Positions 1 through 6,380 of a stretch of DNA of 15,706 nt are shown piece after piece. Below the pieces are notes generated by a model, which saw only the letters and a list, made by a program, of their open reading frames with translations, was not told the origin of the DNA and searched no databases. How positions within the stretch are numbered: position 1 is the stretch's first letter; the number at the start of each line of letters is the position of its first letter. The position numbers were made by a program, and so were the translations under genes. Source of the stretch: SYIM01 sp041182885. Its GTDB lineage: Bacteria; Pseudomonadota; Gammaproteobacteria; Burkholderiales; Burkholderiaceae_E. The stretch lies in NCBI GenBank assembly GCA_049423065.1, contig JBMSQB010000096.1:1-15706 (forward strand), written 5' to 3'.

Positions 1-540
1 GCGCTCACCGAGCCGCGCGAGGTCGGCCGCGGCACGCTGAGGTTTCTCGGCATGCGTGTCTACGAGGCCATTCTCTGGACCGCGGGCGCCCCCCGCGTCG
101 CGGCGCCACAATCGCTCGCGCCGCCGTTCGATCGGGATTTCGCGCTCGAACTGGTGTACGCGATGAGCCTGCCTGGCGCGCGGATTGCCGAGCGCAGCGA
201 TCAGGAGATCGGCCGACAGCCCGACCGGGGCTCGGCCGTCGAGCGCGCGAATTGGCTTGCCCGCATGCGCGCGATTTTCCCGGATGTGCGCGCGGGTGAC
301 CGCATTACCGGCATCTATCGTGTCGGTGGACCCACCCGGTTTCTGTTGAACGACAAGCCCCTGGGCGAGGTCGACGACCCGGCGTTTGGCCGCGCTTTTT
401 TTGGCATCTGGCTCGATCCGCGAACCAGCGAGCCGGCCTTGCGCGAGGCGCTTCTGCGCGGGCTTGCCCCGGGCGCTGCGGCCGCGGCGCGCGCGGCCGA
501 GTTGCCGCCCAGCGCGCCGCCCAGCGCGCCCGCGCGCTGA
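1..540 (+). CDS. Chalcone isomerase-like domain protein, 5' partial
   Basis: The reading frame is open from base 1, so the gene starts upstream of the window; the methionine at 52 is internal because homology-like sequence (GTLRFLGMRVYEAILW) runs across it. The pattern of a G-T-L-R-F start, a Y-x-A-x-LW strand, a W-x-x-x-x-x-x-FPDV-x-x-GDRI-x-G-x-Y block and a C-terminal AFFGIWLDPRTS followed by LR-x-x-LL fits bacterial chalcone-isomerase-like proteins (CHI_2 type). These are usually small exported or periplasmic proteins of unknown reaction; they are not known to isomerise chalcones and may bind fatty acids, as the plant FAP relatives do (family knowledge). The tail after about residue 140 of the visible part is Ala/Pro-rich and low complexity. 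It is the first visible gene of an operon and lies 7 bases before the MFS gene. Family confident, function unknown. Confidence 0.85.
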   Translation, partial: ALTEPREVGRGTLRFLGMRVYEAILWTAGAPRVAAPQSLAPPFDRDFALELVYAMSLPGARIAERSDQEIGRQPDRGSAVERANWLARMRAIFPDVRAGDRITGIYRVGGPTRFLLNDKPLGEVDDPAFGRAFFGIWLDPRTSEPALREALLRGLAPGAAAAARAAELPPSAPPSAPAR

Positions 541-547
541 GCCCGCA

Positions 548-1921
548 GTGGCCGGCACACCGCTCCTCGCGCACGGCGCCCACTCCCCCGGAAGCGGCCT
601 CTCGCCCGGGCTTTCGACCCGTGCGCTTCTTGCCTACGGGTTTCTGCGCGCGCCACTCGCACTGCTCGAATTGCCGCTGTTCGTGCTGCTGCCGGCGTTT
701 TACGGACGCGAGGCAGGGCTGTCGCTCGCACTGGTCGGGCTCGTCCTGTTTGGGGCGCGATTGATTGACGCGCTCGCCGATCCGCTGATCGGCCGGGCCA
801 TCGACCGCACCCGCGGCGTGACCGACTACCGTCGCTGGGTGGTCGTCGCATGCGTGCCGCTCGCCGCAGGCTTTGCCGCGATGCTTCATCCGCCGGCGTG
901 GTCGACGACCGGGCTCGCGGTCTGGCTTGCCGCTGGCTCGGTGGTCACCTATCTCGCGTGGTCGACCGTCACGATCGCGCATCAGGCCTGGGGCGCTGAG
1001 TTGGGAGCCGACCCCGCAACCCGGGTGCGCGTGACCGGCTTGCGCGAAGCCTGTGGCCTGGCCGGGGTGCTCGCCTCGGCTGCCTTGCTTGACCCCAGGC
1101 ATGTGAGCACGCTGTCGGTGCTCCTTGCGGGCGCACTGCTGCTCGCCGCCTGGCTGGTGCGACATGCGCCGACGCCAGTGCCCGCCCCGGTGACGGGCGC
1201 CTCCGATGCCCCTCGCGGCCCAGCCGTATCCGGTCCCGTGCCGATCGCCCGCACTGCGCCCTGGCGCGAACTCTTTGCCCATCGCGCGTTCATCCGTTTG
1301 CTGGCGGTGTTCATGCTGAACGGCACGGCGAGCGCGCTGCCCGCCACCCTGGTGCTGTTCTTCGTCGCCGACGTGCTGGGCGATGCCTCGCGGGCGCCGC
1401 TCTTTCTGCTCATCTATTTCGCGGCGGCTGCGATCGGCATGCCGCTCTGGATCCGGCTCGGTGTTCGGCTGGGTGCCAAGCGCGCGTGGCTGATCGGCAT
1501 GGTGGCCGCGGTGCTTGCCTTCGCATGGGCGTTTGCGCTCGGACCCGGCGAGTGGCTGGCCTTCGGGGTGATTTGTGCGGTGACCGGGCTCGCGCTCGGC
1601 GCCGATCTGGCGATGCCGCCTGCGCTCCTCGCTGCCGTGATTGCGGCCGCCGGCCGAAGCGGTGCGCGCGAGGGCGCCTACTTTGGCGTCTGGTCGCTTG
1701 CCACCAAGCTCAATCTCGCGCTGGCTGCCGGCCTGGGCCTGCCGTTGATCAGCCTGCTGGGTTATCAGCCGGGCGTAGCCGGTACCGTGACCGAGGCGCT
1801 GTCCTTTGCCTATGCGGCGCTTCCCTGCCTCATCAAGACCGCGGCCGCGTGGCTGTTGTGGCGCCTTCCCAACCCGGACCTCACCGCTGCCGGTCCGCCA
1901 AGTCACAGGATGGATGCATGA
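548..1921 (+). CDS. MFS transporter, GPH (sugar-cation symporter) type
   Basis: Predicted inner-membrane transporter of 457 residues with about 12 hydrophobic segments. The loop after the second helix reads D-x-x-x-DP-x-x-G-x-x-x-D at residues 74–86, the signature of GPH-type MFS carriers such as MelB relatives. The frame stays open upstream into the preceding gene, but the first transmembrane helix begins around residue 25 when counted from the GTG at 548. That GTG lies just past the previous stop codon, so I chose it; there is no clear Shine-Dalgarno and no in-frame ATG close by. Members that sit beside chalcone-isomerase-like and DUF3833 genes have no proven substrate, so a sugar should not be assumed. 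The stop overlaps the start of the next gene (ATGA), indicating translational coupling. Family sure, substrate unknown. Confidence 0.85.
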   Translation: MAGTPLLAHGAHSPGSGLSPGLSTRALLAYGFLRAPLALLELPLFVLLPAFYGREAGLSLALVGLVLFGARLIDALADPLIGRAIDRTRGVTDYRRWVVVACVPLAAGFAAMLHPPAWSTTGLAVWLAAGSVVTYLAWSTVTIAHQAWGAELGADPATRVRVTGLREACGLAGVLASAALLDPRHVSTLSVLLAGALLLAAWLVRHAPTPVPAPVTGASDAPRGPAVSGPVPIARTAPWRELFAHRAFIRLLAVFMLNGTASALPATLVLFFVADVLGDASRAPLFLLIYFAAAAIGMPLWIRLGVRLGAKRAWLIGMVAAVLAFAWAFALGPGEWLAFGVICAVTGLALGADLAMPPALLAAVIAAAGRSGAREGAYFGVWSLATKLNLALAAGLGLPLISLLGYQPGVAGTVTEALSFAYAALPCLIKTAAAWLLWRLPNPDLTAAGPPSHRMDA

Positions 1922-2532
1922 TGGGTTTCAGTCTTTCATTGCTTGGGCGAGTCGCGACATCGTCAGTCCGCGCCCTGGTATCCGTACGCCCCGTGCGCGC
2001 CCTGCAGGCCACGCTCCTTGCCGCAGTGGCGGTGCTCGGTCTGGGTCTGGCCGGCTGCAGTGCGCCGCTTCCCGCGCATTACGCGGCCGAGCGGCCGGTG
2101 CTCGACCCGTCGCGCTACTTCAACGGCCGCCTCGATGCCTGGGGCATGTTCCAGGACCGTTTCGGCAAGGTCGTCAAACGCTTTACGGTCGAGATGAACT
2201 GCCGCTGGGAGGGCGATACCGGGACCCTGGAGGAAGACTTCCTCTATGCCGACGGCACGCGCGAGCGCCGCGTCTGGACGCTGCGACGGGTGGCGCCCGA
2301 CCGCTACATCGGCACCGCTTCGGATGTCGTGGGCGAGGCGGTCGGCGTCATCGCGGGAAATGCCTTCAACTGGCGCTATACGCTCGCCCTGCCCATCGAT
2401 GGCCGGACCTGGCATGTCGACTTCGACGACTGGATGTTCCTGATCGATGACCAGGTGATGCTGAACCGGGCCGTGATGAGCAAGTTCGGCATCCGGTTGG
2501 GCGAGGTTACGTTGTCCTTTACCAAACGCTGA
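1918..2532 (+). CDS. DUF3833 family lipoprotein
   Basis: A 204-residue protein of the DUF3833 family, function unknown. It has a long basic N-region, a hydrophobic stretch and a lipobox L-A-G-C with Cys at residue 47, so it is probably a lipid-anchored envelope protein. The conserved body carries the YFNG-x-LDAWG-x-F-x-DR-x-G-x-V-x-x-F motif, then an E-DF-x-Y-x-DG-x-x-x-R-x-W block, and ends in F-x-DWMFL-x-D followed by N-x-x-x-M-x-KFG, all typical of DUF3833. Start: ATG at 1918 overlaps the MFS stop; a second ATG follows directly at 1921 and cannot be excluded. The signal region is unusually long (46 residues before Cys), so an internal start such as a GTG could be the real one. Its neighbours suggest a role with the chalcone-isomerase-like and SDR proteins in an envelope or lipid process (inference). 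Confidence 0.85.
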   Translation: MMGFSLSLLGRVATSSVRALVSVRPVRALQATLLAAVAVLGLGLAGCSAPLPAHYAAERPVLDPSRYFNGRLDAWGMFQDRFGKVVKRFTVEMNCRWEGDTGTLEEDFLYADGTRERRVWTLRRVAPDRYIGTASDVVGEAVGVIAGNAFNWRYTLALPIDGRTWHVDFDDWMFLIDDQVMLNRAVMSKFGIRLGEVTLSFTKR

Positions 2533-2544
2533 GCACCGCGCCCC

Positions 2545-3390
2545 ATGATGCAATTCGAATCCACCCCGCCCACAACAGGTGCCCCGGTCCGACCCCGGGC
2601 GCCTGACCGCCGGGGTGCCCTCAACCCCAGGATCGTCGACTGGCATGGGCGCAGGGTGTGGCTGATTGGCGCCTCGAGCGGCATTGGCGAGGCGCTCGCG
2701 GTCGAGCTCGCCGCCCGCGGCGCGCTGCTCGCGCTCTCGGCGCGGCGCAGGCCGGCGCTCGAGGCACTCGCGCAGCGCCTGGGGTCCGGGGCGCACATTC
2801 TTCCCGCCGATGTCGCCGATCGAGAGGCGCTGGCGGGAGCCTGCCAGTCGCTCATCGCGAGCTGGGGCGAGATCGACCTGGTGATCTGGCTCGCGGGCGA
2901 TTACCGCGAGATGCGCGTCGACAGCTTCGAGCTCGCCGAGGCGAGACGCCTGGTCGAGATCAACCTGCTGGCGGTCTACAACGGGCTCGATGTGCTGCTC
3001 CCGGTGTTCGAGCGCCAGCGCTCGGGCGGCCTCGCGCTGGTCTCAAGCGTTGCGGGCTATCGGGGGCTGCCCAAAGCCCTAGCCTATGGACCGGGCAAGG
3101 CCGGGCTCATCAACCTGGCCGAGTCGCTCTACCTCGACCTCCAGCCGCGCGGAGTCGGTGTCTGGCTGATCGACCCCGGGTTTGTGGCAACGCCGCTGAC
3201 CGCTCAAAACGCCTTCCGGATGCCAGGACTGATCAGCGCCGAGGCGGCTGCGCGCGAGATCGTGTCGGGCTTTGCGTCGGGTGGCTTTGAAATGCATTTC
3301 CCCAAGCGCTTCACCCGCTGGATGAAACTCCTCCGTATCCTGCCCGAGCGCCTGTACTTTCGTGCGGTTCGCGCCATCACTGGAGGGTGA
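2545..3390 (+). CDS. Short-chain dehydrogenase/reductase (SDR)
   Basis: A 281-residue classical-type SDR, probably an NAD(P)-dependent cytoplasmic oxidoreductase. The Rossmann cofactor motif GASSGIGE is at 42–49. The usual NAG is LAG at 116–118, the structural Asn is N140, and the catalytic set is S168, Y181 and K185 (YGPGK), followed by PG at 211–212. All catalytic residues are present, so it should be active; the substrate cannot be read from sequence. The first 35 residues are a Pro/Arg-rich extension before the first strand, longer than usual. ATG 2545 is followed directly by ATG 2548, and no better in-frame start lies closer to the Rossmann fold. It starts 12 bases after the DUF3833 gene and ends 4 bases before the NTF2-like gene, so it is in the same operon. 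The pairing with an NTF2-like protein is common for such SDRs. Confidence 0.9.
   Translation: MMQFESTPPTTGAPVRPRAPDRRGALNPRIVDWHGRRVWLIGASSGIGEALAVELAARGALLALSARRRPALEALAQRLGSGAHILPADVADREALAGACQSLIASWGEIDLVIWLAGDYREMRVDSFELAEARRLVEINLLAVYNGLDVLLPVFERQRSGGLALVSSVAGYRGLPKALAYGPGKAGLINLAESLYLDLQPRGVGVWLIDPGFVATPLTAQNAFRMPGLISAEAAAREIVSGFASGGFEMHFPKRFTRWMKLLRILPERLYFRAVRAITGG
3382..3386 (+). promoter_or_regulatory. Strong ribosome binding site overlapping the SDR 3' end
   Basis: GGAGG lies 8 bases before the ATG at 3395 and inside the last codons of the SDR gene. It fixes 3395, not the in-frame ATG at 3362, as the start of the NTF2-like gene and suggests coupled translation. Confidence 0.7.
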
Positions 3391-3394
3391 TCCC

Positions 3395-3841
3395 ATGCCC
3401 CCGCATGATTGCCTTGCCGAGCCCATCACCCGCGTGGTGAATTTTTACGAGACACTCAGCCGCGAGTCGCTTGGCCGCCTGGGCGAGGTCTACGCGGCGA
3501 GCGCGCGCTTCAAGGATCCGTTCAACGACGTGGTGGGCACGGGGCCGATCACCAGGATCTTTGAGGCCATGTTCGAACAGCTCGAGGCGCCGCGCTTTCA
3601 TGTCCTCGAGGCGGTCGGTGATGCCCGTCGAGCGTGTCTGGTGTGGGTGTTCGATTTTCGGAACCCGCGACTGGATGGCGGCCGGCCGCAGCAGATCCGT
3701 GGCGCGAGCTGGCTGGAATTCGACGACCAGGGCCGCGTGAGCCTGCACCGCGACTACTGGGACGCGGCCGAGGAGCTCTACGAGAAGCTGCCGATGGTGG
3801 GTGCGCTGATGCGCTGGCTGAGACGGCGAATCGCACACTGA
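3395..3841 (+). CDS. NTF2/SnoaL-like family protein
   Basis: A 148-residue protein with the NTF2-like cone fold pattern: an N-terminal helix (V-x-x-FYE-x-LS), an A-x-F-x-DPFNDV-x-G stretch, then I-x-x-IFE-x-MFE, and C-terminal strands with F-x-D-x-x-GR-V-x-x-HRDYWD. The DPFNDV and HRDYWD blocks are typical of the NTF2-like proteins encoded beside ECF-sigma or lipid-modification SDR clusters. Such proteins can be enzymes (isomerase or cyclase-like) or binding proteins; none can be assigned here. The start at 3395 is supported by a GGAGG 8 bases upstream. It is the last gene of the operon; a 64-base gap with a candidate promoter separates it from the diiron gene. Family confident, function unknown. 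Confidence 0.85.
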   Translation: MPPHDCLAEPITRVVNFYETLSRESLGRLGEVYAASARFKDPFNDVVGTGPITRIFEAMFEQLEAPRFHVLEAVGDARRACLVWVFDFRNPRLDGGRPQQIRGASWLEFDDQGRVSLHRDYWDAAEELYEKLPMVGALMRWLRRRIAH

Positions 3842-3870
3842 ACGTCACAGCTGCGAGTGTCACGACAGAT

Positions 3871-3879
3871 TGATACACT
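3871..3879 (+). promoter_or_regulatory. Candidate extended -10 promoter for the diiron gene
   Basis: TG-A-TACACT is an extended -10 element (TGn plus a hexamer with four of six consensus bases). It would start transcription near 3886, about 20 bases before the ATG at 3906. No good -35 is visible, as allowed for extended -10 promoters. This argues against the in-frame ATG at 3870, which lies upstream of the predicted transcript. Prediction by eye only. Confidence 0.4.
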
Positions 3880-3905
3880 GCGTCCGTTCAAACAGACGGC
3901 AAGCC

Positions 3906-4781
3906 ATGATGCTGTATCCCGAATTGTTCGCCTCGCTCGAGGCGGTGCGCTGGAACATGGAGCGTGACATTCCGTGGGCGCGGTTCGACCCGGCGCTGCT
4001 CACCGACGAGCAGGCCCTCACGATCAAGATGAATGCGATCACCGAGTGGGCGGCGCTGCCGGCCACCGAAATGTTCCTGCGCGACAACCGGCATGACAGC
4101 GATTTTTCCGCGTTCATGTCGGTCTGGTTCTACGAGGAACAGAAGCACGCCCTGGTGCTGATCGAGTACCTGAGGCGCTTTCGGCCCGATCTGGCGCCTA
4201 GCGAAGAGGAACTGCACGCGGTCCGTTTCGAATTCGAACCCGCCCCGCCGCTCGAAACCCTGATGCTCCATTTCTGCGGCGAGATCCGCCTCAACCACTG
4301 GTATCGTCGTGCGGCGCAGTGGCACACCGAGCCGGTGATTTGTGCCATTTACGACTTCATTTCGCGCGACGAGGCCCGCCACGGCGGCGCTTATCTTCGC
4401 TACATGAAGAAGGCGGTGAGCGAGGCGGGCGATGCCGCCCGCGCGGCGTTTTCGCGAATCGGCGTGCTCATGACGAGCGCAAGGCGGACCAGCCGGGCGT
4501 TGCACCCCACCAACCTGCATGTGAATCGAACGCTGTTTCCGAACGACACGGTGCAGAGCCGGATGCCCGAACCCGGTTGGCTCGAGCGTTGGCTCGACGA
4601 GCAGATCCGATTTGACGCCGACTGGGAGCAGCGGGTCATCGAGCGGATTCTCCACAACCTGTCACTGCTGTTTGGCCGCAGCATCGACACCGCGCAGGAG
4701 CTCAACCGCTACCGCCGCGAGCTCGTCCAGCGGCTGGGCGTGGGCGCCGCGCCACTGTCGGGTGAGTCCCAGGCGGCCTAG
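3906..4781 (+). CDS. Ferritin-like diiron protein, acyl-ACP-desaturase-like motifs
   Basis: A 291-residue, mostly helical protein with the six ligands of a four-helix diiron centre in order: E47 (TEW) in helix 1, E78-x-x-H81 (EEQKH) in helix 2, E126 (CGEI) in helix 3, and E156-x-x-H159 (DEARH) in helix 4. The EEQKH…YLRRF and DEARHG…YLRYM segments resemble the EENRH and DEKRH helices of soluble acyl-ACP desaturases more than those of iron-storage ferritins. Proteins of this kind use O2 at a diiron site for oxidation or desaturation, but the reaction here is unknown. ATG 3906 (followed by ATG 3909) was preferred over ATG 3870 because the conserved sequence begins at MLYPELF and a -10 element lies between the two. 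The gene follows the lipid/SDR-type operon in the same direction. Its stop interlocks with that of the convergent cyclotransferase gene. Confidence 0.75.
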   Translation: MMLYPELFASLEAVRWNMERDIPWARFDPALLTDEQALTIKMNAITEWAALPATEMFLRDNRHDSDFSAFMSVWFYEEQKHALVLIEYLRRFRPDLAPSEEELHAVRFEFEPAPPLETLMLHFCGEIRLNHWYRRAAQWHTEPVICAIYDFISRDEARHGGAYLRYMKKAVSEAGDAARAAFSRIGVLMTSARRTSRALHPTNLHVNRTLFPNDTVQSRMPEPGWLERWLDEQIRFDADWEQRVIERILHNLSLLFGRSIDTAQELNRYRRELVQRLGVGAAPLSGESQAA

Positions 4782-5194
4782 CGAGGCGGGGCGTGGTCGC
4801 GGTAGAAGCCCGCCGCCGAATCACGGGCAAAGCGCTCCGGGTCCCAGGGCGCGCCGTCGAGCGCGGTGGGGTCGATGAAGCGGTAAACCTCGGCTGGCAG
4901 GGTCAGGCGGCGGCCGTCACGTGTCGCCACGCTCACCTGCACCGATTCGCGCTGGTATGCATCGCCCTCGAAGGCGTCGAGCCGGGCGAGCTCTTGTGTG
5001 TCCACATTCAGGTAGAGACGGCCCTGGGTGCACGCGCCGGCCTCGCGGCGGATACCCGGGTAGCGCTGCCCCCGAACGCCCTCGCGGACAAAGCCCTCGA
5101 GCACCGCGGCCACACTTGCCAGCGGGCGAGGCACGAGCGGCGTCCAGACCGGCACAAACATCAGCGAGCCGTAGGTGAAGACATGCCGGGTCAT
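4778..5194 (-). CDS. Gamma-glutamylcyclotransferase-like (AIG2/GGCT) protein
   Basis: A 138-residue protein with the GGCT/AIG2 fold signature: the substrate-loop motif YGSL at 8–11, a G-R-L-Y strand at 58–61, and the conserved acidic residue E76 in the D-x-FEG-x-x-Y-x-R motif, the expected general acid/base. Family members release 5-oxoproline from gamma-glutamyl amines or dipeptides, or cleave related amide bonds; which substrate applies is not visible. An in-frame ATG at 5242 would add 16 residues lying inside birA; I chose ATG 5194 because YGSL normally sits 6–10 residues from the start. It begins 4 bases after the birA stop, so the two are probably co-transcribed. Its stop shares the CTAG at 4778–4781 with the convergent diiron gene. 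Confidence 0.85.
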   Translation of the reverse strand: MTRHVFTYGSLMFVPVWTPLVPRPLASVAAVLEGFVREGVRGQRYPGIRREAGACTQGRLYLNVDTQELARLDAFEGDAYQRESVQVSVATRDGRRLTLPAEVYRFIDPTALDGAPWDPERFARDSAAGFYRDHAPPR

Positions 5195-5198
5195 GGGC

Positions 5199-6002
5199 TT
5201 ACGCCTGGCCTTCGGCGCGAAGCGAGAGATCGCCCGCCACAATGTGTCGTTCGCCCTCCTCGGTCAGCAGGCGGAGCGCGCCGCTTGGGGCAATGCCGAG
5301 CGAGCGGCCGCGCGCGAGCGTCTGTCCGGCTTCGTTTACCGTCACCTGCTCGCCATGCCAGGCATCGAATCGGGTCCAGAGTGGCAGGAATGGCGCAAGA
5401 CCCTCGCGCTCATGCGTGGTCCACGCCTTCGCCACAGCGAGCACAACGCGCGAAACAAGCGCTTCCACCCGGATCGGCGCGGCGCCGTCGAACAGGCCGC
5501 TCGCGGGCTGACCGATCAGCGCCTGGGCGTCCTGGGGCGCGAGCAGGTTGAGACCCACCCCCACCACCACACGCACCCGCGGTTCGAGTCGGGCACCACC
5601 CGGGCGAGACTCGATCAGAATCCCGCCGCACTTGCCGCCGTCACGCAGCAGATCGTTGGGCCATTTGAGTGCAAGCCCCTGGCAGTCTTCGGACAAGGCC
5701 GCTGCGATGGCACAGCCCACCGCAAGGGACAGCCCGGGCGCGGGCGGCGCGGCACCGGCGCGCTCGAAGGCGAGCGAGAGGGCGAGACTGCGGCCGGGCT
5801 CGGCAAGCCAGCTGCGTCCGCGCCGCCCGCGGCCGGCGCGCTGCGTCTGTGCGAGCACCGCCCGCGGGCTGGCGGGCGCACCGGCAAAGGGCGCATCGAG
5901 CAGCCAGCTGTTGGTGGAGTCGACCTCGGCAAGCAGTTCGAAGTGTGGGCCGTCGGGGCCCAGGAGCTCGCGGATCAAGGTGGTATCGGGTGAGGGCATC
6001 AT
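5199..6002 (-). CDS. birA: Biotin--[acetyl-CoA-carboxylase] ligase, no HTH domain
   Basis: A 267-residue biotin protein ligase. It activates biotin with ATP and transfers it to the lysine of the biotin carboxyl carrier protein of acetyl-CoA carboxylase. Visible motifs: S-T-N at 29–31, the biotin/AMP loop GRGRRGRSW at 57–65, KWPND at 113–117, K124 with GGILIE at 126–131, and GVGLN at 148–152. A C-terminal SH3-like segment (HGEQVTV … GIAPSGAL) completes the fold. The N-terminal winged-helix DNA-binding domain of E. coli BirA is absent, so this is a group I enzyme that should not act as the biotin repressor. ATG 6002 is followed directly by ATG 5999; either may be used. It is the first gene of a two-gene unit with the cyclotransferase-like gene and diverges from the ferredoxin gene. 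Confidence 0.93.
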   Translation of the reverse strand: MMPSPDTTLIRELLGPDGPHFELLAEVDSTNSWLLDAPFAGAPASPRAVLAQTQRAGRGRRGRSWLAEPGRSLALSLAFERAGAAPPAPGLSLAVGCAIAAALSEDCQGLALKWPNDLLRDGGKCGGILIESRPGGARLEPRVRVVVGVGLNLLAPQDAQALIGQPASGLFDGAAPIRVEALVSRVVLAVAKAWTTHEREGLAPFLPLWTRFDAWHGEQVTVNEAGQTLARGRSLGIAPSGALRLLTEEGERHIVAGDLSLRAEGQA

Positions 6003-6025
6003 CGACGCAGGCTGGGTTTGGCGCG

Positions 6026-6031
6026 ATCATA
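6026..6031 (-). promoter_or_regulatory. Candidate -10 box for birA
   Basis: TATGAT read on the minus strand (five of six matches to TATAAT) predicts a transcript start about 16 bases before the birA ATG. The -35 region is poor. It lies back to back with the ferredoxin -10, about 20 bases away. Confidence 0.4.
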
Positions 6032-6050
6032 CGGGTCGCGTCCGCCCGAC

Positions 6051-6056
6051 TATAAT
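6051..6056 (+). promoter_or_regulatory. Perfect -10 box (TATAAT) for the ferredoxin gene
   Basis: A perfect TATAAT ends 6 bases before the ATG at 6063. The expected transcription start falls on or next to that ATG, so the mRNA would be leaderless or nearly so; no Shine-Dalgarno sequence is present. No recognisable -35 lies 16–18 bases upstream. Confidence 0.6.
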
Positions 6057-6062
6057 GGCCCG

Positions 6063-6380
6063 ATGAGTACCCCCTATTTCGAGCGTCACATTTTCTTTTG
6101 CACCAATCGGCGTGATGACGGCCGGGCGTGCTGTGCGGCCAACGACGCCGAGCGTCTGCAGGCCCATGCCAAGGCGCGCGTCAAGGCGCTCGGGCTCGCG
6201 GGCGCCGGCAAGGTACGGGTGAACAAGGCGGGCTGCCTGGACCGCTGCGAACTGGGCCCGGTCGCGGTCGTCTATCCCGATGCCGTCTGGTACACCTTCG
6301 TCGACGAGCACGACATCGACGAGATCGTTGATTCGCATCTGCGTGACGGCCGACCCGTGGAGCGACTGAAGCTCGAATGA
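6063..6380 (+). CDS. (2Fe-2S) ferredoxin, thioredoxin-like fold
   Basis: A 105-residue protein of the thioredoxin-fold [2Fe-2S] ferredoxin family (Shethna protein I / NuoE-like group). Cysteines lie at 13, 23, 24, 58 and 62; the expected cluster ligands are C13, C24 (or C23), C58 and C62, with the second pair in the typical KAGCLDRCELGPV block. The pattern HIFFCTN…CC at the start and G-x-x-VVYPDAVWY after the second pair is characteristic. It should be a small cytoplasmic electron carrier; the partner is unknown. ATG 6063 was chosen over the in-frame ATG 6018 because conserved sequence starts at FERHIF and the TATAAT at 6051–6056 would make 6063 the first transcribed codon. The stop overlaps the start of the hydrolase gene (ATGA), so the two are coupled. 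Confidence 0.92.
   Translation: MSTPYFERHIFFCTNRRDDGRACCAANDAERLQAHAKARVKALGLAGAGKVRVNKAGCLDRCELGPVAVVYPDAVWYTFVDEHDIDEIVDSHLRDGRPVERLKLE

Noticed and set aside
386..547. ATG 386 as start of the MFS gene
   Set aside because: Would place a 54-residue Arg/Pro-rich stretch inside the previous gene before the first helix; GTG 548 fits the family better.
305..1906. Long minus-strand open frame (533 codons) opposite the chalcone-isomerase-like and MFS genes
   Set aside because: Composition is Arg/Gln/His/Gly-rich with no domain; it mirrors the third-position GC bias of the real plus-strand genes, which have clear families.
1963..2796. Minus-strand open frame across the DUF3833–SDR junction
   Set aside because: Crosses two genes with matching family motifs on the plus strand; no independent support.
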